NCBI GenBank assembly: GCA_964293155.1 | Contig: CAXYYA010000010.1 | Span: 1 to 64,000 of the forward strand | Length of the DNA stretch: 64,000 bases | Source: JAQVEB01 sp028698105 | GTDB lineage: Bacteria; Bacteroidota; Bacteroidia; Bacteroidales; Dysgonomonadaceae | Direction: 5' to 3' | Part shown: positions 23,930 through 31,517 of the stretch, piece by piece | Layout: every line of letters begins with the position of its first letter | How positions within the stretch are numbered: the stretch's first letter is position 1 | The notes under the pieces: generated by a model | Told to the model about the DNA's origin: nothing | The model's database searches: none | What the model saw: only the letters and a program-made list of their open reading frames with translations | Made by a program: the position numbers and the translations under genes

Positions 23930-23961
23930 CGAGACTTTGTTGATATCTCGCGATTTTTATA
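23930..23961 (+). repeat. Right-hand copy of the hairpin flanking fic
   Basis: ACGAGACTTTG...ATCTCGCGATTTTTAT matches 24 of 32 positions of 22571-22602. It may act as a fic terminator (5-bp CGAGA/TCTCG stem, then T-run). Confidence 0.5.
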
Positions 23962-24007
23962 AATCGTTTGGGAGAAACAAACATCTTCCATCCTACAATT
24001 ATAAAGT

Positions 24008-24736
24008 ATGACATTAGAAGAAACCCTTCAATTCCGCCGTTCGGTGCGCTATTTCGATGCGGAAAAAGAGTTGGATACCGAAAAAGTAAAGCATTGCATT
24101 GAAATGGCAACGCTTGCTCCAACGAGCTCCAACATGCAGCTTTGGGAGTTTTACCACGTTACCGATCCCGAAACAATGAAAAAGCTCTCGCACGCTTGTC
24201 TCGACCAACGTGCAACCGAAACGGCAAAACAAATGGTTGTTTTTGTAACGCGCAGAGACTTGCATCGCAAACGCGCAAAAGCCGTTTTAGCTTTTGAAAA
24301 AGGAAATATTGTCAAATACAGTCCGCCCGAACGACAGGAAAAACGCTGGAAAGATCGCCTTAAATATTATAACGGCGTTATGCCGTTCATTTACAGCCGC
24401 TTTTTCTTTCTGCTCGGATGGTTCAGAAAAGCGCTCGCCTTAACTATCAGCCTTTTCCGTCCGATGGTTACCAATGTTTCGGAGAGCGATATGCGCGTGG
24501 TGGTGCATAAAACCTGCGGGCTTGCAGCGCAGACTTTTATGATTGCCATGGCAAACGAAGGTTACGACACCTGTCCGCTCGAAGGATTCGACAGCCGTCG
24601 CGTAAAGAAGATTCTTAAATTGCCTTATTCCGCCGAAATCAATATGATTATTCCCTGCGGCATACGAAAAGGAACGCGCGGCATCTGGGGCGAACGGTTT
24701 AGAGTGCCGTTCCAGGAGGTTTATAAACGCATTTAA
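24008..24736 (+). CDS. Nitroreductase-family FMN oxidoreductase
   Basis: A 242-residue flavoprotein. The N-terminus RRSVRYFD (FMN phosphate contact) and LAPTSSNMQLWEFY are signatures of the family, and the C-terminus has the KILKLPYSAEINMIIPCG nucleotide-fold region. A middle insertion (about 95-150) contains two hydrophobic stretches, RFFFLLGW and ALALTISLF, suggesting a surface or lid subdomain that touches the membrane or a hydrophobic substrate. The electron acceptor cannot be told. It starts 78 bp after fic and is followed by the fructosamine-kinase-like gene 16 bp downstream, a probable operon. Confidence 0.85.
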   Translation: MTLEETLQFRRSVRYFDAEKELDTEKVKHCIEMATLAPTSSNMQLWEFYHVTDPETMKKLSHACLDQRATETAKQMVVFVTRRDLHRKRAKAVLAFEKGNIVKYSPPERQEKRWKDRLKYYNGVMPFIYSRFFFLLGWFRKALALTISLFRPMVTNVSESDMRVVVHKTCGLAAQTFMIAMANEGYDTCPLEGFDSRRVKKILKLPYSAEINMIIPCGIRKGTRGIWGERFRVPFQEVYKRI

Positions 24737-24752
24737 ATAACTCTAAGTAACG

Positions 24753-25610
24753 TTGAAAGAACTTATCGGGCATATTTCGGAGAAAATTCATCCACAGATC
24801 ACCTCCTATCGTTCTGTTTCCGGCGGCGATATATCTTCGGCCTATTTGTTGCAAACCGAAGCATCGAAATATTTTTTGAAAGTTAATTCAAAACCTTTTG
24901 CGTTAGCAATGTTTCACGCGGAGCATAAGGGTTTGCAAGCCATTGAAGAGACAAAAACTATTGCCGTTCCGTATGTGCATCTGGTGGATTCGGTGGGAGG
25001 AAAATCGTTTTTGCTGATGGATTTTGTGGAAAGCAAACGTCCCGACTCGTCCGATTATCAACGGCTTGGAACACAACTCGCCAAACTGCACCAATGCACA
25101 AATACTGATTTCGGTTTTTCGACAGACAACTTTATTGGCAGCCTGTCGCAAAGGAACATGCCACACAAAAACTGGAGCAAATTTTACTGGACGGAACGCA
25201 TATTGCCGCAACTTCAACTCGCGCTCGATAACCGTTTGCTTGCCAAAAATGAAATTCCGCGAGAAGAGAAAGCCGTAAAGTTATTCGACGCTGTATTCGG
25301 AACCGTACAACCATCGCTGTTGCACGGCGATTTGTGGAGCGGAAATTACCTGATCGCCTCCGGCGGCACGCCGTACCTTATTGATCCGGCTACGTATTAC
25401 GGCCATTCCATGGTAGATATTGCGATGAGCAGGCTTTTCGGCGGTTTTGGACAATCGTTTTACGACGCTTACCACGAAATCATGCCAAAAACCGAAAAGT
25501 ACGATGAGCAAATCGAACTATATCAACTATATTACTTGTTAGTCCATTTAAATCTTTTCGGAAGAGGATATTATGAAAAAGTATCAGCTATTTTAAGGCA
25601 TTTTGGGTAG
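24753..25610 (+). CDS. Fructosamine kinase / ketosamine-3-kinase family protein
   Basis: Phosphorylates sugar moieties on glycated amines, starting deglycation. The 285-residue protein keeps the aminoglycoside-kinase-like core: VSGGDISSAYLLQTEASKYFLKVN with the ATP-binding Lys, the catalytic loop LLHGDLWSGNYL, and the metal-binding Asp in LIDPATYYGHS. The start is TTG 24753 (in the stretch CGTTGAAAGAAC), since no ATG lies in a sensible place before the conserved GGDISSAYLL segment; this is worth noting because TTG starts are uncommon. Co-directional with the nitroreductase. No lesion is seen. Confidence 0.88.
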   Translation: MKELIGHISEKIHPQITSYRSVSGGDISSAYLLQTEASKYFLKVNSKPFALAMFHAEHKGLQAIEETKTIAVPYVHLVDSVGGKSFLLMDFVESKRPDSSDYQRLGTQLAKLHQCTNTDFGFSTDNFIGSLSQRNMPHKNWSKFYWTERILPQLQLALDNRLLAKNEIPREEKAVKLFDAVFGTVQPSLLHGDLWSGNYLIASGGTPYLIDPATYYGHSMVDIAMSRLFGGFGQSFYDAYHEIMPKTEKYDEQIELYQLYYLLVHLNLFGRGYYEKVSAILRHFG

Positions 25611-25615
25611 TAATT

Positions 25616-25635
25616 ATAGTTATAGCTATAACTAT
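25616..25635. repeat. Perfect 20-bp palindrome downstream of the kinase gene
   Basis: ATAGTTATAGCTATAACTAT, perfectly self-complementary without a loop, 5 bp past the stop codon and about 45 bp before the promoter of the ATPase gene. Could be an operator or an A/T-rich terminator. Confidence 0.6.
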
Positions 25636-25679
25636 TTTATGAAATTATTCGTTATAGCAATAATCAAATTATTAAAATA

Positions 25680-25711
25680 TTTGGTTGTCTGAATAACTAT
25701 TTTTATCTTTG
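25680..25711 (+). promoter_or_regulatory. Promoter of the AAA ATPase gene
   Basis: TTTG at 25680-25683, 20-bp spacer, TATCTTTG at 25704-25711: full consensus match. ATG follows 24 bp downstream. Confidence 0.75.
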
Positions 25712-25735
25712 CCCTAAACATCTATCTTAATAAAA

Positions 25736-26935
25736 ATGGATGGCCTGCTAAATACATATCGCAAATTAATTTCGGCAGAAAAAACCGATTTTAAACGCTA
25801 TCTTCATTCCGAAATTGATTGGAACGAAAGAATGACGTGTATCATGGGCGCACGCGGAACCGGCAAAACCACCATGATGCTGCAACACATTCGCGACAAT
25901 TTTCCCGACAAAAACAAAGCTGTTTACGTGAGTTTGGATAATTTGTGGCTCTCGAAAAACAGCCTGCTCGATTTCGTGGAAAGATTTTCAGTGTATGGGG
26001 GTACACATTTATTTGTGGATGAAGTGCATAAATACCCGAACTGGTCGTTGGAAATGAAAAATGTGTACGACAATTATCCCGAACTAAAAACCGTATTCAC
26101 AGGGTCTTCCATTTTGGAAATTTATAAATCGGATGACGACTTGAGTCGCCGAGCCGTAAAATTTGAGCTGTACGGACTGTCGTTTCGCGAATACTTAGCT
26201 TTGGAAAAAGTCATTGATTTGCCTGTACTTTCGTTGAACGAAATTGTCCAAAATCACATTGATATTGCCGATGATATTCGCAACAAAATCAAAATAATAC
26301 CGTTTTTTAAAAACTATTTGAAAAACGGTTATTATCCCATTTACCGCGAAGGTGTGCGCAGCTATTTCAATAAAATAACAAACATCATCAACACTACGCT
26401 CGAAAAAGATTTGCCGTCTGTCGAAAAAATAGATTACAACGGCATCTATAATGTTAAAAAATTGCTGATGGTGCTCGCAACGCTTGTTCCGTACACACCC
26501 AACATCGAAAAATTGAGCGCCGAAATGCAACTCAATCGCGCTTCAACACTTAAATACCTGCATTATCTGAACAAAGCCGCTCTCACGAATCAACTACTCG
26601 TACCAAACAAGGGAATGAGTTTGCTCACGAAACCTGAAAAAGTTTATTTGAACAACACGAATTTAATTTACACGCTCAACCCCGATGATACGACCATTAG
26701 CACAGGAAATATTCGCGAAACTTTCTTTTTCAATCAATTAAAGGTAAAACACGCGGTTAATTTGCCCAAACAAGGCGATTTTTTAATTGACAAAAAATAT
26801 ATGTTCGAAGTGGGTGGAAAAAACAAATCGTTTGAGCAGATAAAAGATGTAAAAAACAGTTTTGTCGTGATAGATGATGTAGAGATCGGCGCGCAAAACA
26901 AAATTCCGCTTTGGCTTTTCGGGTTAATGTATTAA
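25736..26935 (+). CDS. AAA-family ATPase (AAA_14 / DUF4143 type)
   Basis: A 399-residue ATPase. Walker A is GARGTGKTT (about residues 35-43) and Walker B is HLFVDEVHKYPNW, the usual form in the AAA_14 plus DUF4143 group, followed by sensor TGSSILEIY and RAVKFELYGLSFREYLAL. The C-terminal part carries the DUF4143-like winged region and ends in a nuclease-like fold pattern (FEVGGKNKSFEQIKDVKN). These proteins occur singly in many Bacteroidota and their function is not settled; a role in DNA transactions or as stand-alone accessory genes is suspected. It has its own promoter and no partner gene nearby. Confidence 0.85.
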   Translation: MDGLLNTYRKLISAEKTDFKRYLHSEIDWNERMTCIMGARGTGKTTMMLQHIRDNFPDKNKAVYVSLDNLWLSKNSLLDFVERFSVYGGTHLFVDEVHKYPNWSLEMKNVYDNYPELKTVFTGSSILEIYKSDDDLSRRAVKFELYGLSFREYLALEKVIDLPVLSLNEIVQNHIDIADDIRNKIKIIPFFKNYLKNGYYPIYREGVRSYFNKITNIINTTLEKDLPSVEKIDYNGIYNVKKLLMVLATLVPYTPNIEKLSAEMQLNRASTLKYLHYLNKAALTNQLLVPNKGMSLLTKPEKVYLNNTNLIYTLNPDDTTISTGNIRETFFFNQLKVKHAVNLPKQGDFLIDKKYMFEVGGKNKSFEQIKDVKNSFVVIDDVEIGAQNKIPLWLFGLMY

Positions 26936-26966
26936 TCTGTTTCACAATGATAAATGCACAATAATT

Positions 26967-27470
26967 ATGTTTGACGATTTTGACGATGATGATTTTGATC
27001 TCGGCGACTTTGACGACGACGATAGCGATTACGTGAGTTCGTACGACAAGACCAAGGAAATGCCCATTTTCAAAAAGGCAATGGAGATTTCGGACACCGT
27101 GCGTACAATTTGCGACCTGATTCCCGATGACGATGAGATGTTATCCACTTTCAAAGGCTTTATGCTGTCCGATTCGCTAATGATACCGGCCAAAATTGCC
27201 GCTGCCGAAGGAGGCGATATTTACGATCTGCGCATGGAAAACGCCGCCATCATCCGCAAATGTGCCCGCGATTTGATGGTGCAAAACCACAGTCTGGAAG
27301 CCTTCGGCTTTGAGCATGTAGAGTATTACCAGATTGTACGCCATCTGATTGAAGAATTCAGGTTGCTTTTTATTGATTGGGTGGCAAGTTTCGATCCGTG
27401 GAATTACATCGTGGACGATTGGGGATTGTTCAATCCGCCCGGAGTGGGTTCGCACGATGAACAACCGTGA
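26967..27470 (+). CDS. Acidic protein of unknown function
   Basis: A 167-residue protein with a striking aspartate-rich N-terminus (in residues 1-20 all but a few positions are D, F or G: DDFDDDDFDLGDFDDDD). The remainder is a helical domain with no motif I recognise (KKAMEISDTVRTICDLIPDDDE, FGFEHVEYYQIVRHLIEEFR). There is no signal peptide, so it is cytoplasmic. It lies 28 bp before a small membrane protein and an ABC ATPase gene, so the three are probably cotranscribed. The acidic tail could bind metal, basic protein or mimic nucleic acid. Confidence 0.65.
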   Translation: MFDDFDDDDFDLGDFDDDDSDYVSSYDKTKEMPIFKKAMEISDTVRTICDLIPDDDEMLSTFKGFMLSDSLMIPAKIAAAEGGDIYDLRMENAAIIRKCARDLMVQNHSLEAFGFEHVEYYQIVRHLIEEFRLLFIDWVASFDPWNYIVDDWGLFNPPGVGSHDEQP

Positions 27471-27497
27471 ATGTGCATCACAAACCGTTAAATTTTC

Positions 27498-27806
27498 ATG
27501 AAAATATTCCAAAAAATCCGCCTTTTGTTCACCTTTTACCGATATTTTATATGGGTCTCTATCTTCATTGATGCCGCCTGCATGTATTTTTTGTGGAAAA
27601 ACGGAATCGGTGCATACAAAATGCTGTTTTGGTTGAAATTATTCTCTATGGGCGTTTCTTTTTACCTTGTAAACGAGTACAAAAAACACGAATATTTCTA
27701 TTTTTACAATTTCGGACTGTCCAAAAAAACGCTTTGGATCACTACGCTCACGTTCGATTTGCTGCTGTTCTTTGGTTTAATGATCTTAGCCTATCAATTC
27801 CGATGA
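27498..27806 (+). CDS. Small three-helix membrane protein of an ABC-type module
   Basis: A 102-residue protein with about three hydrophobic helices (FTFYRYFIWVSIFIDAACMYF, MLFWLKLFSMGVSFYLV, LTFDLLLFFGLMILAYQF) and a basic N-terminus. No family name recognised. Its stop overlaps the start of the ATPase gene by four bases (ATGA), the strongest sign that it is the membrane partner of that ATPase. It is far shorter than any usual ABC permease. Confidence 0.65.
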   Translation: MKIFQKIRLLFTFYRYFIWVSIFIDAACMYFLWKNGIGAYKMLFWLKLFSMGVSFYLVNEYKKHEYFYFYNFGLSKKTLWITTLTFDLLLFFGLMILAYQFR

Positions 27807-28453
27807 AACACACCCTCGACATAAGCGGCATTCGGTTATTATTCGGCGAAAGGCTGATTCTTTCCGATGTTTACCTGAAAATTGAAACGGGCGAAGTGGT
27901 TGGATTATTAGGACGGAATGGATGCGGAAAAACATGCCTGATGCGCGTTATTCTGGGTTCGCTTCCGGCAGAAAAATCCATTTTGGTGGATGAAACATCA
28001 CTTTTTGAAGCATACCGGTATCCCGAGTTGGTCAGATACGTTGCACAACACAACTTCATTCCCAAATCACTGACATTGAAGCGGATTTTCAGCGACTTTT
28101 CGCTCGATTTTTCTGCCTTTACAACCATCTTTCCGGAATTTGAAACCCGGTACAAATCAAAAATCGGTCATTTATCGGGTGGGATGCGCCGCATAGTGGA
28201 ATTGTACGTCATCATGAAATCGCCTACACAGTTTGTGCTTCTCGATGAACCTTTTACGCACGTAAGTCCGATGCAAACAGACCGGATCAAAACGATCATA
28301 GACGAGGAGCGTTCCAACAAAGGTTTTTTCATTACCGATCACATGTATCGCCACATGCTTAAAGTTTGCGACCGAATCTACCTGCTTTCAGACGGAAAGA
28401 CACATCGGGTAAAAGAAGCCGGCGATTTGAAAAAACTTGGATATCTTTTTTGA
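27803..28453 (+). CDS. ABC transporter-type ATPase
   Basis: A 216-residue cytoplasmic ATPase. It has Walker A GRNGCGKTC (about residues 34-42), a Q-loop in YVAQHNF, signature LSGGMRR, Walker B FVLLDEPF and a switch His in ITDHMYRHM, so it should bind and hydrolyse ATP. ATG 27803 overlaps the upstream stop and gives the standard N-terminus; longer reading is out of context. The only membrane partner nearby is the 102-residue protein, so the module is unusually small, or acts with another permease, or in regulation. Confidence 0.85.
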   Translation: MKHTLDISGIRLLFGERLILSDVYLKIETGEVVGLLGRNGCGKTCLMRVILGSLPAEKSILVDETSLFEAYRYPELVRYVAQHNFIPKSLTLKRIFSDFSLDFSAFTTIFPEFETRYKSKIGHLSGGMRRIVELYVIMKSPTQFVLLDEPFTHVSPMQTDRIKTIIDEERSNKGFFITDHMYRHMLKVCDRIYLLSDGKTHRVKEAGDLKKLGYLF

Positions 28454-28460
28454 AAAAATA

Positions 28461-28508
28461 TTTTTGGAAATTTTGTTTTTTGAATTATCTTTGTACCAAA
28501 TCGGTACA
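28461..28508 (+). promoter_or_regulatory. Promoter and operator of the toxin-antitoxin operon
   Basis: TTTTTG at 28461-28466, 19-bp spacer, TATCTTTG at 28486-28493. The dyad TGTACC-AAATC-GGTACA (28492-28508) overlaps the -7 box and the expected start site, where an antitoxin would sit to repress its own operon. Confidence 0.75.
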
Positions 28509-28526
28509 CAAAAAAAATAATGCTTT

Positions 28527-28778
28527 ATGGTTGTAGTCAGTTCAAGAGAGTTTCGTGATAATCAGAAAACGTATTTGGATAAAATTGACGCAGGTGCGGA
28601 AATCTTGTTGCAACGCGGAAAAACAAAAACATACAGGATAACCCGTGTAGATGAAGACGATACGGTTGTAAAAAAGGAAGATATCCTTACGCCTGACAAT
28701 GATTTAGTAAATGCCATAACTGCTGAGGAGTTGCTAAACAGACTGATACCGCGTCTCGAAAAAATGTTGGCTAAATGA
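28527..28778 (+). CDS. Phd/YefM-type antitoxin
   Basis: An 83-residue protein beginning MVVVSSREFRDNQKTYLDKI, the DNA-binding N-terminus of Phd/YefM antitoxins, with the typical GAEILLQRG strand and a charged, helical C-terminus (EELLNRLIPRLEKML) that would wrap the toxin. The stop overlaps the toxin start by four bases (ATGA), the usual arrangement. The dyad at 28492-28508 is its probable operator. Confidence 0.88.
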   Translation: MVVVSSREFRDNQKTYLDKIDAGAEILLQRGKTKTYRITRVDEDDTVVKKEDILTPDNDLVNAITAEELLNRLIPRLEKMLAK

Positions 28779-29104
28779 ATGTTCTGTTTTCGCCGGAAGT
28801 AGAGGATTATTTGTTTGAACTGTCTGAAATTCTTTACCAAAAAGAATATTTCGGGTTCAAAGATTCGGCGGTCGAATATGTGAGAAAATTAATTTTGGAA
28901 ATCAGAGATACACTCCCGATTTCAAAAAAACGTCCTGCTCCTGCCTACTTCGAACGATACGGCAAGAATCTTTATTATACTTCGTTTCGCGTAAACAAAA
29001 ACAGTCAATGGTACGCGTTTTTTTCTACATATATTCAAAATGGTGAAATAATTTATCTGGTTCGCTATATCAGCAATAATCATGTAGTTGCCCAATATTT
29101 ATAA
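28775..29104 (+). CDS. RelE/ParE-superfamily toxin
   Basis: A 109-residue partner of the antitoxin. The fold signature is a helix-helix-strand pattern with FSPEVEDYLFELSEILYQKEYFG at the start and FERYGKNLYYTSFR...WYAFF...IIYLVRYISNNH at the end, as in RelE/ParE/YoeB-like toxins. The basic residues typical of mRNA-cleaving members are only partly visible, so whether it acts on ribosome-bound mRNA or on gyrase is open. It ends 11 bp before the convergent pbpC stop. Confidence 0.8.
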   Translation: MNVLFSPEVEDYLFELSEILYQKEYFGFKDSAVEYVRKLILEIRDTLPISKKRPAPAYFERYGKNLYYTSFRVNKNSQWYAFFSTYIQNGEIIYLVRYISNNHVVAQYL

Positions 29105-29114
29105 CCTCAACTTG

Positions 29115-31517
29115 TTACTCAACCCTAAATTTTATCGCCAGCGAATTCCCTTTTTCGTCCACCACCGTAATTTCATGCTGCCCCGGAGAAGGAGATAACT
29201 CCATTTGATGAATATCAGACGTTTCGCCTAAGTAATCTTTATCCAGATGCCAAAAAACATGCGTTGAGGGATTTCGGTGCGCCAGTTCAAAAACCGCTTT
29301 TCCGCGCGAACCGTCTAATTGTTTGGTAATTTTAATGACGGCATTCGGATACGGATAGATAAATTGCATAGGCTGTCCCGAAAGTTCGTTGCCGATGCAC
29401 TCAGGCGAGAACGGAGGAAGTGTGCGATATTCCGGATGGTGCTGCTTGTAATACCATTCCCATGCCGGCGGCAATACAAACCATGCAACAGGCCGTATCC
29501 CCCGGTTTCCGGCGCATTGCTCAAACACCCGATAATGACCGTCATCCGACACATGAATCCGTTTATGGTAATTACACACAGCACCCTGCGCTCCTTTTAC
29601 CGGAATCAACACCGTATCAATGGAGCTTTCGGGACAATTCATGCCTTTCAGGCAGCCGCTTTCACGGCAAACGGCAGCTTCGGTCAATTCGCCGTACGGT
29701 GGTTCAAACCAGCCCGTAGCCGGCAGAAGATTAAACAAATCGAACATCACTTGCGCCGATGTCCGTGCTCCGGTTAATCCCGGGCGTCCTTCGCCACTGG
29801 CATTCCCCGTCCAAACGGCAACAAGGTATTTTGGCGTTACGCCCACTGCCCACGCATCGCGAAAGCCGTAGCTTGTTCCGGTTTTCCACGCTACTTTTCG
29901 CATGGAAGGAACAAAATGCCAGTCTATTTCTTCGGGGCGATTCACGTTCGTGAGTGCTTCCAACGTCAACCACGCTGCGGCGGAGGTAAAAACATTTGAC
30001 CGTAAAGACGCACAGCCGTGCGTCTCTACACGCCCGTGTTCATCCTGCACCAACTGAAATTCGGGATCATTCGCAGAATGCGAGGCCGCGTGCACTAAAC
30101 CCGCATACGCGTTGGCGATTTCCCAAAGCGTGCCTTCCGCTCCACCTAAAATCATGGATAAACCGTAATAATCGGCCGGTTTGTTTAATGTGCTTAAACC
30201 GATTTCTTTCAAAAACTGATGAAATTTAGGCACACCATACCGTCGCAACGAAACAACCGCAGGGACATTCAGCGAGCGCGCCAGCGCCTCATCGGCATGC
30301 ACGGCGCCATCGTATTGCAGACTGAAATTTTTCGGAGCAAAACCGTTGATGTTGATCGGAATATCGGGAAGCAATTCCTTCGGTAAAAGCAATCCTTCCT
30401 GCAACATGGCACAATAGAGAAACGGTTTAAGGATACTGCCTGTGCTTCGCGGCGACTGAATAATATCTACCTGGTTGCCATACGAATTATTAAATTGAAC
30501 ATTTCCGTTGTAAGACAAAACTTCATTCGTTTCCAAATCTACGATGAGCGCAGCGAGATTAAAAACGCCGTTTTGTGAAAATTCCGCATTCCAACGGTTC
30601 AGAACCTCTTCTGTTTGCAACTGTAAACGCTTGTCAATCGTAGATTGAATATGGTTTCCGGGTTGTTGAAGATAAAGTTGCGTGACCAAATGCGGCGCAA
30701 TTTGCGGCAACTGATGCGGATGCGCGGGCAAGGGCTCTGCAACAGCCAGTTCATAATCGGTTTTTTCTATGATCTTTTTGTCGTATAACCGAAGAAGCAG
30801 CCGGTTGCGTTTTTGGATCAGTCCGGCTCTGTCGCGCCCGAAGTGCATCATCGCCGGAGCGTTCGGCAGAACAGCCAACGTAGCGGTTTCCGCCCACGAT
30901 AACGATCCCGAAGGATGACCGAAGTACCGCCACGATGCAGCCTCTATACCTACCACGTTTCCGCCCATGGGGGCATGCGAAGCATACAAAGCGAGGATAC
31001 GGTTTTTGGAGTACGATAATTCCAATCGCGTAGCGAGAATGATCTCGATGAATTTTTCGAAATAGGTGCGTTTGTTTTGTCGCATCAGGCGAATGGTTTG
31101 CATCGTGATGGTACTTCCGCCGCTAACTACTCTGCCCGATTTTACATTCTGAACCATCGCCCTGCCGAGCGCCAACGGATTAACGCCGGGATGATACCGA
31201 AATCCTCTGTCCTCAAATTCAATCAGGCATTGTTTGTATTTTTCCGGTACACTATCGGTTGGCGGAAACCGCCACTGCCCGTCCGATGAAATACGTGCGC
31301 CCAATAGTTCCCCTTCCCTGTCGGCAACCAATGTGCTGTATGGCGTATCGAATAAGGGTCTTGGTAAGGAAAAGAGATACCAGATCAGCAGAATAATACT
31401 GGCGATCAGGGTTGTTTTTTTCCATCGGTTTCGATGTAGAGACGCACGGCCGTGTGTCTCTACGGTAAATAATTTACCAAACTGTCGCGTCCGTTTACAT
31501 TCAAAATAATTCATCAT
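29115..31517 (-). CDS. pbpC: Penicillin-binding protein 1C (transglycosylase/transpeptidase) with two in-frame repeat insertions
   Basis: Bifunctional peptidoglycan synthase. An N-terminal helix (about 36-51) anchors it, followed by the GT51 domain with EDRGFRYHPG and GGSTITMQ (near 131), a transpeptidase domain with STGSILK (Ser near 356) and KTGTSYGF (near 544), and a PBP1C-type C-terminal domain with Cys pairs (ESGCLKGMNC). The 28-bp repeat is translated twice: near residues 19-27 (VETHGRASL) in the cytoplasmic tail and near 497-505 (VETHGCASL) in the transpeptidase. The start overlaps the RAYT stop by 17 bp, so its first codons may be borrowed. It normally follows the macroglobulin gene directly. 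Confidence 0.93.
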   Translation of the reverse strand: MMNYFECKRTRQFGKLFTVETHGRASLHRNRWKKTTLIASIILLIWYLFSLPRPLFDTPYSTLVADREGELLGARISSDGQWRFPPTDSVPEKYKQCLIEFEDRGFRYHPGVNPLALGRAMVQNVKSGRVVSGGSTITMQTIRLMRQNKRTYFEKFIEIILATRLELSYSKNRILALYASHAPMGGNVVGIEAASWRYFGHPSGSLSWAETATLAVLPNAPAMMHFGRDRAGLIQKRNRLLLRLYDKKIIEKTDYELAVAEPLPAHPHQLPQIAPHLVTQLYLQQPGNHIQSTIDKRLQLQTEEVLNRWNAEFSQNGVFNLAALIVDLETNEVLSYNGNVQFNNSYGNQVDIIQSPRSTGSILKPFLYCAMLQEGLLLPKELLPDIPININGFAPKNFSLQYDGAVHADEALARSLNVPAVVSLRRYGVPKFHQFLKEIGLSTLNKPADYYGLSMILGGAEGTLWEIANAYAGLVHAASHSANDPEFQLVQDEHGRVETHGCASLRSNVFTSAAAWLTLEALTNVNRPEEIDWHFVPSMRKVAWKTGTSYGFRDAWAVGVTPKYLVAVWTGNASGEGRPGLTGARTSAQVMFDLFNLLPATGWFEPPYGELTEAAVCRESGCLKGMNCPESSIDTVLIPVKGAQGAVCNYHKRIHVSDDGHYRVFEQCAGNRGIRPVAWFVLPPAWEWYYKQHHPEYRTLPPFSPECIGNELSGQPMQFIYPYPNAVIKITKQLDGSRGKAVFELAHRNPSTHVFWHLDKDYLGETSDIHQMELSPSPGQHEITVVDEKGNSLAIKFRVE
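30002..30029 (-). repeat. 28-bp GTAGAGAC palindrome copy in pbpC (transpeptidase region)
   Basis: Palindrome with GTAAAGACGCACAGCCGTG then CGTCTCTAC, two changes from the consensus; translated in frame as VETHGCASL. Confidence 0.85.
31436..31463 (-). repeat. 28-bp GTAGAGAC palindrome copy near the pbpC start
   Basis: Consensus copy GTAGAGACGCACGGCCGTGT then GTCTCTAC, read in frame as VETHGRASL, in the cytoplasmic tail ahead of the membrane helix. Confidence 0.9.
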
